From Clostridiales bacterium (lineage in GTDB: Bacteria > Bacillota > Clostridia > Saccharofermentanales > Saccharofermentanaceae), in contig JAGCGK010000120.1 in NCBI GenBank assembly GCA_017649645.1, forward strand, positions 19,850-83,849: a stretch of DNA of 64,000 bases, read 5' to 3'. The position numbers and the translations under genes were made by a program. Shown piece by piece: positions 8,536 through 18,000 of the stretch (its first letter is position 1; each line of letters begins with the position of its first letter). The notes beneath the pieces were generated by a model. It had not been told where the DNA came from and did not search any database. It saw only the letters and a list, made by a program, of their open reading frames with translations.

Positions 8536-9923
8536 CTCTTATTTCCTTCAGGCTTAGGCATCTGTGCAACTTCATCCGGTGTAAGAATTCTATTACCTCT
8601 GTAGACAAAAAACAATATGTCTACTGTTAACATAATAACACTAATTCCTATCATAAGCGGAGTATAACTATCACACATTACAACCGGGGCTGTCATGTCC
8701 TGAGTAAGGAAAAATACCACGAGAGCCACGACGGCCATGATGATCTCGAGAGCAGATCCCCAGTTCATTCTTCTACTGAATCTCTTAAGCTTTTTCTTGA
8801 TATCATCACCATATTTAACGATAGCCATTGCATCGGCACCGTCATAACCGTATCCGTTGTAGATATCTTTGACCTTACGTGCTACCGTAATCTGCCTGAA
8901 CTTAAGGCCCGTCTTCGCGAGCGGAAGGACAACCAGGACGCAGTAGACCAAACATACAAGGTTAAGGAAACCCCAGCTGTCGGCACCAAAAGGATGTCCT
9001 ATTGCTTTTAACTTCTCGATCACGGAAGGCTCATTGTCACCGTTATCTCCATTATTACCAAGACTGCTGTCGGCTCCGAGTATATCATTAAAATCCACCG
9101 GCGTTGCCTTACAGAAAACAACTATTCTTCCGTTTGTGATAGCCGACTCACAGGTTGAAAGAGCAATGATCATTGCTGGATCACCCGACTTCTGCAGATC
9201 ATCCAATACAGCAGGACCTTCAGTCTCAAACAACTCCATGGCCTCTTTGTCGGATTCGCTCAATTGTTTAACGTAATCGGAATTTGCATGAATATATTCG
9301 ATCCTCTCACTGATCTTGAGCTTATCGATACTGTAAACATTCTCATCATAAGCATCAGTCATCATCTCAGCGAAAACTTCAAGCTTATAGTATCTGCCGG
9401 CTGCGTAGAGCCAGCCCTCAATATGAGAATTGAAATAATCTTCTTTTTTGTACTTCTCAAGATCACCGAACATGGCACCGTTATCCATGTGGTGTCCGAA
9501 AATAATATTATACGGATCGCTCAGATCTTCCGAGTTCTCCGTCTTCATGTAGATAGCACCGGTAATACTGGATTTACCGTAGATATCCTTAGATGCGTAT
9601 TCGAGGTCATCTTCACCCTGTACAAAAGGATAATCGATATTCGTATCATAAATCGTTATCCATCCCCTGGCATCAGGATTGACCTCTTTCAGCTGGCTGA
9701 ATCCGTCCTGATCATAATCACTGCCATTTCCGTTATCATCGTTTTCGATGACAGGGATCGGCTTATACTGTTTAAGCTCATAGGACGAGAAAGCATGTCT
9801 ATTGATATAGAATGAATCGTAAAGGGAATAAGCGGCAAATAAGATTATAACCGTGGCAACGACGGCTACGATAACCTTCATAACCGTCTCGATGATCTTA
9901 ACTAAGCCGCATATAGTTTTCAT
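8532..9923 (-). CDS. Class B-type pilus sortase with a C-terminal membrane extension
   Basis: This 463-residue transpeptidase has an N-terminal anchor (about 15-38) and a sortase core at about 75-280. The catalytic residues are His144 in FGHHMDNGAMFGDL, Cys258 in LSTCES and Arg266. The IIFGHxMxxGxMFxxL pattern is that of class B sortases. These are the pilin polymerases of FctA-type pili in streptococci. Unusually, about 180 further residues carry three predicted membrane spans. The gene starts 26 bases after the SipA-like gene. The likely substrates are the neighbouring pilin and adhesin, whose C-termini carry (S/A)PT sorting motifs. Confidence 0.85.
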   Translation of the reverse strand: MKTICGLVKIIETVMKVIVAVVATVIILFAAYSLYDSFYINRHAFSSYELKQYKPIPVIENDDNGNGSDYDQDGFSQLKEVNPDARGWITIYDTNIDYPFVQGEDDLEYASKDIYGKSSITGAIYMKTENSEDLSDPYNIIFGHHMDNGAMFGDLEKYKKEDYFNSHIEGWLYAAGRYYKLEVFAEMMTDAYDENVYSIDKLKISERIEYIHANSDYVKQLSESDKEAMELFETEGPAVLDDLQKSGDPAMIIALSTCESAITNGRIVVFCKATPVDFNDILGADSSLGNNGDNGDNEPSVIEKLKAIGHPFGADSWGFLNLVCLVYCVLVVLPLAKTGLKFRQITVARKVKDIYNGYGYDGADAMAIVKYGDDIKKKLKRFSRRMNWGSALEIIMAVVALVVFFLTQDMTAPVVMCDSYTPLMIGISVIMLTVDILFFVYRGNRILTPDEVAQMPKPEGNKR

Positions 9924-9949
9924 CTTATGCCCCTATACAATTTAATTGA

Positions 9950-10528
9950 TTACAAGTTATTACGCCTGATTACCGTAACTACCGATCCTTTGATCTCTTT
10001 TTCCGTTACGGTGCCGTAGTAACGGCTGTCCTCTCCACCCTCTCGTTTATCTACAAGGATGAAATATTCACCTTTCGGAACTGTCTGAGGGAATTCCTCA
10101 TATCCTTCATAGCGAGGGGTCGTATAGAATATCTTTGGCTCGTTGATTACATTACCGTTAACGACCAGGTTAGCTTCATCAGTGATATCAACCGTGTCGC
10201 CTCCAACGGCTATAACTCTGCCAAGATAGATAGTATCATTTTTCTTGATGATCACGACTTCATTGATGTCGTATTTATTATCCAATCGGAAATACAAAAG
10301 AAGATCTCCGTAATCGATCCTTGGAGTCATATCATTTGAAGGAGCCTTCATGATTCCGAAAACAACTCCCAGCATGAGCCATACAATGATTATGATGATC
10401 AGTATGCTCAAGAGTGAAAAGTGGAGAGATCTCATCTGAGAATTGGCTTTACCAATCGTTTTCTGCGCATTGAATGCTACAGAATTCTCCTCATTTCTCT
10501 TCTCTACAGGATTACCATTGTCGCTCAT
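9950..10528 (-). CDS. SipA-like signal-peptidase homologue lacking catalytic Ser and Lys
   Basis: This 192-residue protein has the signal peptidase I fold signature. A membrane span lies at about 37-60, then the S-M-x-P box, then YLGRVIAVGGDTVDI. In the first box the nucleophile Ser is Asp66 (NDMTP). In the second the general-base Lys of the usual (V/I)KRVIG is Gly103 (YLGRVI). The same Asp/Gly replacements are known in SipA of Streptococcus pyogenes, a protein needed for FctA pilus polymerisation that does not cleave signal peptides. By position between pilin and class B sortase, this is a probable pilus assembly factor. The residue changes are seen; the role is inferred. Confidence 0.85.
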   Translation of the reverse strand: MSDNGNPVEKRNEENSVAFNAQKTIGKANSQMRSLHFSLLSILIIIIIVWLMLGVVFGIMKAPSNDMTPRIDYGDLLLYFRLDNKYDINEVVIIKKNDTIYLGRVIAVGGDTVDITDEANLVVNGNVINEPKIFYTTPRYEGYEEFPQTVPKGEYFILVDKREGGEDSRYYGTVTEKEIKGSVVTVIRRNNL

Positions 10529-10563
10529 ATAGCTACCTCTTAACTCACCAATGTTTTAAATAA

Positions 10564-10592
10564 GGTACGGATGCATTTTCAGCATCCGCACC
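10564..10592 (-). terminator. Attenuating hairpin after the pilin gene
   Basis: Eleven-base arms (GGTACGGATGC and GCATCCGCACC, one mismatch) with a seven-base loop lie between pilin and the SipA-like gene. On the minus strand they are followed by TTATTTAAAAC. The weak T tract suggests partial termination, which would keep structural pilin above the assembly enzymes. Confidence 0.6.
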
Positions 10593-10641
10593 TCTTATTA
10601 CATTTTAACCGATTAATCTAACAACCGAATCTTGTCCCGGT

Positions 10642-11883
10642 TCAAGCCTGATCTTCTTTTCTCTTAGTTGTACAAACTACCATGAGTCCTACACCGAATC
10701 CAAGGAGGATTACGAATGGAACTACTGCAAGTGCAACACCTGTAGGTGAGATAAGTGCCAAAGTGTTGGTGAACGTTACATCAAAGTTTGCGTCTGCAGG
10801 TGTATCAACAGCTGTAGTATTGATCGATACATCCGTATCACCTGTTGTCTCATTATAGTTCACGAGCAGATCAGATACATTATCATCTGCGCCATCAGTC
10901 GTTACATAGTATGCTGCTGTAGCAATATCATTTGTCTCAATGATATCTACTCTGGTTCCGCAAGGAATGCCCTCATAAGTTACGGAATTTTCGTGAGCAA
11001 TTGTTGTCGTTACATCATCCATAGCAACAGGATCAGTTGTGTAAGAAGCTACCAGATTGAAGCTTCCTGTTACGTTCGTATCCTTTGTGAATACGAACTC
11101 GAACGGGAATCCGTGACCTTCATTGATACTGTCATTCACAAGATCCTTCGTTACGGTTACATTGTATGTGTAGTAAGAATCTGCCGTAAGATCGTCTGTT
11201 TGAACAAAACCTTCTGTCTTAACTGCTTCATCAACAGTATCTGTTTGTGCGTCCTGACTTCCATCGATATTGTTATTGTTCTCGAAAAGAACATATCCGT
11301 AGATCTTATAGCCAGGCTCTTCATTAGCCTTGGCATCTCTTACATAAACATCAAGATAACGCACTTCAGCAATATCACCATCAGTTACACCGACAGCTGC
11401 CTTGTTAGCGCATGTCTCAGTGATCTGATAACGATAAACGCCTGCACCTAAACCTTCACCGGAGAAACTAACGTTAGAAAGATCTATGGTGATATCTTTT
11501 CTGTTAGGTGTACCAGTTGGTGATACATCGATCATCTCGGTCGATGTCCAGGAGATCGTCTGTGTTATTGTAGCTCCGGCAGGGCCTGGCTTAGTTGTAG
11601 CCTTTACTCCGTCTACATCTGTTATTACCTTCTGAGCATCGATACCTGCTATAGCGTAAGTATATGTTACGTTTGGAGCATACACTTCTGTTGTTTCCGG
11701 ATTATAACCTGTAAGTTCCTTCTCAATAATAAGAGAAGTAGTAAGTGCAGTAGCCGGATCTTTGTCGCCTATGACATTGCCATTTCCGTCTATATTTTCA
11801 ACGGCCAACGAGGTTATTCCCATCGCTGTAACTACGGCAATGGCAATGCATATGCTTGTCATTTTGCGTAATATACGTTTCAT
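10642..11883 (-). CDS. FctA/Spy0128-like major pilin
   Basis: This 413-residue surface protein has a signal peptide (1-27) and two pilin domains of the intramolecular isopeptide type. Candidate bond residues are Lys55 with Glu156 in domain 1, and Lys246 in VTVTKDL, Glu316 in DIIETND and Asn373 in VTFTNT in domain 2. The C-terminus has sorting motif ISPTG (378-382), a hydrophobic span and a TTKRKEDQA tail. That resembles the EVPTG signal of streptococcal FctA, which a class B sortase uses. A GAGGAGG site lies eight bases before the ATG, and a dedicated promoter lies at 11943-11976. It should form the shaft of the pilus. Confidence 0.88.
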   Translation of the reverse strand: MKRILRKMTSICIAIAVVTAMGITSLAVENIDGNGNVIGDKDPATALTTSLIIEKELTGYNPETTEVYAPNVTYTYAIAGIDAQKVITDVDGVKATTKPGPAGATITQTISWTSTEMIDVSPTGTPNRKDITIDLSNVSFSGEGLGAGVYRYQITETCANKAAVGVTDGDIAEVRYLDVYVRDAKANEEPGYKIYGYVLFENNNNIDGSQDAQTDTVDEAVKTEGFVQTDDLTADSYYTYNVTVTKDLVNDSINEGHGFPFEFVFTKDTNVTGSFNLVASYTTDPVAMDDVTTTIAHENSVTYEGIPCGTRVDIIETNDIATAAYYVTTDGADDNVSDLLVNYNETTGDTDVSINTTAVDTPADANFDVTFTNTLALISPTGVALAVVPFVILLGFGVGLMVVCTTKRKEDQA

Positions 11884-11942
11884 AATAGGTTCCTCCTCAT
11901 CTAAAAATCTTATTTGAGTTTTGTAAAAGTTCTGTTAGTTCT

Positions 11943-11976
11943 TTTATATCATCCGATTAGGGACAGATACGGGACA
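11943..11976 (-). promoter_or_regulatory. Pilin promoter with doubled TGTCCC half-site
   Basis: Read on the minus strand, two TGTCCC hexamers (11971-11976 and 11960-11965) are spaced 11 bases start to start. They are followed after exactly 11 bases by a TATAAA -10 element (11943-11948). No good -35 box is present, which is typical of activator-dependent promoters. The same geometry precedes the adhesin gene. Confidence 0.65.
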
Positions 11977-12034
11977 CTTTTTACTGTTTTTTACCTTCCT
12001 CGAAAAAGTGTCACAAATTATTCATAATTTATTC

Positions 12035-15000
12035 TTATCCGGCCCTCCTTTTCTTCTTCCACTCATTCTGCATCGTAACGCCGGCAAGACAAACCGTGGA
12101 AGAGATCATTAGGACTGACAAGATCAGGCTGTTGTCCTTGACATCCGTTGGCGCTGCGATTGATGCCTCTGTGTTCGTAAATGTAATTGTTATATTCGTT
12201 CTAGCTGCTACAAAATCAGTCGTCTTACCGTTACCTTCGGTCAGGACATCAGATCCTGAGGTAACAGCATAAACTGTCGTATATCTGTTTTCGGCTTCGG
12301 TAACGTTTATCGACATTCCCTTATGAACGGTAAAGACGATATATTCTGTTCCGTCTGTTTCCGGTGACAATGTAAATGTTGCTACACCATTTGAATCTGT
12401 AACAATATCATCCGATGTGTCATCCGGCGTGCCGTTATCTGTCAAAGTGTAATCAGAAACTACCGAGTAGTCCTGCTTCAATTGAGCTGTAAACGTAAAC
12501 TCTCCGCCGTTTCCTACAACGGTCTTTTCAACAGTAACATTGACCTTCTGTCTGTCGTTTGTGAAAAGAACGTACCTGTCTCTTGTTACTCCGCTGAGAG
12601 TCGTAGATGTTCCCTCTACTTCAATGCCGAGATCATTCGCGTTATTTCCTACTTGATATGTAGTAATATAGCGGTCATCCACTGTTTCCGAGATCTGTAC
12701 ATTTGTATTTCTCGGGACATAAAGCAGTGCTGTCTGGTTGTTGACCAATGTAAACTCCAACTTACCCTGACTGTTGGTACCATTGTTGCCATATACATGT
12801 GACAACTCGATCGGATCACCGTTACTGTCAGTCAAAGTTACGGTAAAGAGGAAACTGTTGATTCCATAATCATTCTCGATCATCTTCTTAACCGTGACAC
12901 GATGCATCTTAGGGTTAACTACTGTGATGATATAGATATCATTAGCAGAATCATAAGTAACCGTAACCCTGTCAGCCTCATTGTGTACAGTAGCCGTAAC
13001 CTTGTTAAGACCTGAGCCGCCCAATACATTGATATCTACCGGATCCTGAAGTTTGGTGTAACGCACTCCTGCGTGATCAGGCATCGATGTCTCAGTAAGT
13101 TCATACTGACCAACATATACTTCGCCTTCCCATACAAGACCGGTTCCTGAAGCAGAGAACTTTGTTCCGTCGAAAACACCAGGGAACGTAAAGTTCGCAC
13201 TATCCAGGTAATTAGCAGGTTCATCGTCGTCTATTACAACAAGACGTATATTTCTTGTCCTGAAGGTATTTGTGAAAACAACCTCTGTATCATCCGTGAT
13301 CACAAAACTGAATACCTTCTCATCAGAATTCAGATCAGTAACAGCAGAGCCGTTTACGATCTTAGTACCATTTATCTGAGTTATAAATCTGTCATCCTCG
13401 TCACGCTCTGTAATCGTCAATGTTGAACCGGTTGGAACATCTTCGATCTTCCATACACCGCCATGCTCTTCATCAGCACCGCTGGCAATTACCATAGTGC
13501 TCGGATCAAGCGTGTAACTCATATTCTCGCCTGAAGGGAGGGTTAATTCCGCTTCGAAAGTAAAGTTCTCAGCCTCTGCTTCTGAAGGTAACAAGACTTT
13601 GCTGATCATTACATCAGCCGTCTTACGGGTATTGGTAAAGATTACCGTTCCACCTGCAAAAGTATCATCCCAATTAAGTTTCCTGTTTGCTTCATTAACA
13701 GTCAGTTCGGCATTAGTATATGCTGCAACCTCAAGTCCCAGATCATATCGGGTTGTATAATCACTTTCCGTAACAGAAAGACTGAGATTCTTGAATGTGA
13801 AATTTCCATATTTATTACTTGCGGGACTATCAACAACCTCGTTTTTCCAATACCAACTTAGAACGGAAGCATTACCTAGCTGAGTTTCTGTTCCATTCGC
13901 ATTCCTCTGCCATTTAGTGACAGTCATTTTAAGATAAGGTCTTCCGGAAGTCTGATTCTGTTCAGTAACTATCTTCAAGTACTGATTATGTTTCAATGTA
14001 TAATTACCTGAAAGCGTTGCACTGTTATTCTGTGCTGTACTTGCCTGTATGGTTTCTGTAGTAAGCGCTCCCCATTGATAACCAAGAATTCTCCACTCAG
14101 CTTTGTTATAGCTGAACTGGCCTCCGAACTCGACCGCAAATGTGAAATCTTCGTTCTGATCTCCTGGTTCAGGAACATCCTTCCATACATAAACCGTACT
14201 TGCTTCGACATTAATGGTCCATATAGCGTATAGAGTCTTATCTCCATCAGGCGAAGATGCAAAGAAAGCTGTCAGATCATTAATCGTCCATGCACCTGTC
14301 TTATATGTAGGCGTTTGTGTTTCAGGATCAAGATCTTTATTTTCATCCCAACCTATAAGTTCCCAACCGATACGAGTGCTGGTACTTGGCAAAGTATATG
14401 CGGTAGTACCGACGTTCTGATAATAAACGACCCCTTCAGGTGTTTCAGAGAATGTTACTTCTCTTTTAGCTCCACCTGTATAGTTATCATCAAGGATCAA
14501 GGTATGAGGTGCTTTCTCAGCCGTAAATGTTATTACGATTCCTTCAGGATCTGTTACTAATCCCGGATCTGTGAAACTAAACGTTTCGGAATTCGGGACA
14601 TGGTAATAAGTTCCGCTCAGAGTCCTTTCTGTCGGATTTGTAATTCCAAGTTTGTCATCAGCACTAAGCCAATAACCCGTTCCTAATGTATTAGTACCGC
14701 TCAATGTGAGCATCTCACCTGCGCCATATGGAATTACCAGTTTAATGGTTTCACCATCAGCCAATGTGATGTTCTGATTAGGATTCAGTGTGATTCTAGA
14801 GAATGAACCGGTAGCCTGGTTAACAACACGGATCGCCTGGTCGGTACCGCTTACTTTGAAAGTTACAGGGCCAACATCTGTATCATTTGTAATCGTCATA
14901 TAGACCGCAGGTTCCCAAACAGCATACAAAACATGCTCATCACCCGGAGAAACAGCTATTACCGCATCAGCAGGATAATCAGGAACAAAATCCGTATCCG

Positions 15001-18000
15001 GCTTATCAAGATCAAAACCGATCAATGTAAATCCTTCGGTATGCTTAAACACGTTAGTTCCGGCAGGATTCAGTGTTTCACCTGTCACTTCGCTCTCAGT
15101 AAGAGTCGTGGCATACTTATATAGATGGACAGCCGTATTGGACTGTGTATCTCCAAAATAAATGCAGGTGCCGTCAGACCAATAATGACCTGGCCAAGTC
15201 CATACCGGCAATGAACTTATGGAACTGTCAATATAACCTGTACCCTCATTCATGGCATCTTTACTTGCATCCAAAGTAAGACCTACAACTTCCGGACGAC
15301 GGTATGCTTCATCTCTGCGCTGATATACGGCCTGCATATGGATAACCATATTCGCATCGGAGTAACTTGCTTTTACCGTCAATTCCTGACCTGCCGTATA
15401 ATAGACGCCCGGCTCCAAAGGAGTATAACGAGGTCTTCCAGCAATAGTCTCTATTGTTACGATCTGCCAACCGAGGAACTGATAGTCTACATAGTCCGAA
15501 TCTTCGGCACCCTTACCATTAACCATAATGGATGTAGGCTCCTGCATAGCCTGAGTCGTAGCACCGTCTGAATATTTGGAAGTTCCGTCCAAAGGATCTG
15601 TCCAGTCTTCCAGATTAGCAGTGATGTAATCATTATTATCAGCATAATACTCTGTGGTATAAAGCAAGCTGTATCCGCCATCAAGACGCCATTCAGCAAC
15701 CAATTTGGTATCATGCTCGGCAGGTGTCGTGAAGTCGTACGGCTTGCTTTCACGCTCACCATTAACTACCTCGTACCAAGCAAGAAATACATACTGCTCA
15801 CCTGTTCTAAGTTCACGATATTTCTCGGAAGATACATAAGTAGCTTCCCACTGTGCTCGCGGAAGAGGTGTCAACCCGGAACCAGCTTCATTAACACGAT
15901 CACAGTAATAGTCATAGAAAATATCCAAAGACTCAACCGTGTCTTTTATATAAACAGCCGCACGGACATCCGCAGGAAGTTTACCGTTTCCACCCTCTTG
16001 ACCTGACAAATAGATATACACATATCTATATACAGTTCCGACAGGCATCTGTGCTGCTTCTGCTTCGCTCACTTCAACAAAAGGTCTGAAAAGATTTTCA
16101 TATGGTTCTATCGTCTGAGTAGCATCATTGCTAAAGTATGTTGCATATCCGTTAGATACACCAGTTTGGTCAAGACCTGTGGTTTCCAGATCAGACTGTG
16201 AGAACCACCTATAATCAATAGAATCAATAATACCGCCATTCGGATCTATGTCGACCGCGAACTTAACAAACTGCCATTTTGCATAGATGATCTTATTTGC
16301 CGAAGGCATCGTAGCAGTTGAAAAGTCAAAAGGTACCGTGCAGCTAGCATCTTCATACCAACCATCGAAAACGTAATCGACGCTTGGAACTTCAGGAACA
16401 GGTACACTACTATAAGAATCAAGACTCAACTCATAAGGAATATTATCAAATTCCTGCGGATTCGGTTCTACACCTGAATAAGCACTAGGATAGTTTGCAG
16501 AAAACTTCAAAGTATACGAATTGCGTTTGTAGTAGAAATTTACTGATGATACATTCTGAATCTTTCCACCGGAAAAAGCCGGATTAGAACCGTTTTGAGT
16601 AAAACCTTCGATTTCAACATAATCCTCTTGAGTGAAGTAGTTTACGTTAACACTAATCGATTTGCCGTTGTTCAGCTTATAACCTATGCCATTTACAGTA
16701 ATATCCGGAGTTTCGCCGGGAAGAACTTCAACATAATAGTTTATCGTCTTGGTCGAAGCATCTGAGGTATTTAAATGGAAATTGATATTCTCATTAGGGA
16801 TAACATTAATGTATACAACAACCTCGTTATACGTGCTGCTGTTAATAGGTTCCCAACGCTCACCATTGTTAAACAATACTCCATTATCACCTACGATAGG
16901 AAACTGAGAAGATATGTCCTGTCCGGAAAGAGCAGTAATGGTTTTTCTTGTTAACCACGAATTGTTACTTATAACATATCTTGTTCCTGAATATACTGGT
17001 GCAGTATTATTATTCGCTGTTCTCCATTGACCGTTTCTGTTATATATTCTCGTGTATGCTCCATTAATCACTCCATATTGAGTTCCACTGGTGCCTGTTG
17101 TCACATTGTAATTATCTTGGAACGTTAATGTGTAAACATTGCGATCATAATAAACATTTAAGACCGTACCGCCCTGAGGATCAACTTCAACAGCAGCACT
17201 ATATGAACCCAAATGGAAACCGGTAAAGTCATTATTCGGATTAGTTGTAGCATAGTTCCGATCATCAGCTGTAGTACTTACAATATAACTGTTGCCATTG
17301 CCGGAATAGCTAAAGTCTCTCTCAAAGTGAGTATAGTAGTCGTATGTTTTTTGGGTAGCATCGACAGAATCCGTTACTTTTTGTTTCCAGATAACGACCT
17401 TATATGTTGTAGTAAGATTCGGAGTCCACTTAGCATACAATTCAAGCTTTTCAAGAGCATTATATGCATAGAGCTTACCGTTTTTGACTTCATAAGCAAC
17501 ATCATCGGTTCCTTCTAAAGTTTCAGCAAAATCAGAATTAATAATATTACCCTGTCCATCAGTGATCTGACGTCCTGTGCCGTTTTCGCCGATATACCAA
17601 CCGCTGAATGCAAAACCGTTTCTTGTCGTAGTAGGAAGAGAACTTAATCCATACTCGTCGCTTATAGCTTCATCACTGGTGAATACGAGTTGAGGACCAA
17701 TATAATTGGCACCGTTTCCGCTTTCACCAATTTTAAATTCAATATAACGAGCCTGAACGAAGACCGGATAAAGATCTATGGTCTCAGCACCGACAGTAAT
17801 ATATTTGCCGTCCTTGCCTGGATCAATGATAACGTTATTGTTGGAATCTATTGTTCGGAACAAAGTCCACTCAGAACTTTGCTCATCAAGTTTTGCCTGC
17901 CATCCGATAAATACGACGTGAACAGGATCATTACTCGGAGCCTGTACATCACTGATCTTAACTTCAGTCTGATTACTGTTACCGAGAACGATAAGTTTAC

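Noticed and set aside
11972-12013. Terminator between the adhesin and pilin genes (GACACTTTTT with AAAAAGTGTC)
   Set aside because: The loop is more than 20 bases, the stem is A/T-rich and no T tract follows. The right arm is part of the pilin promoter's half-site.
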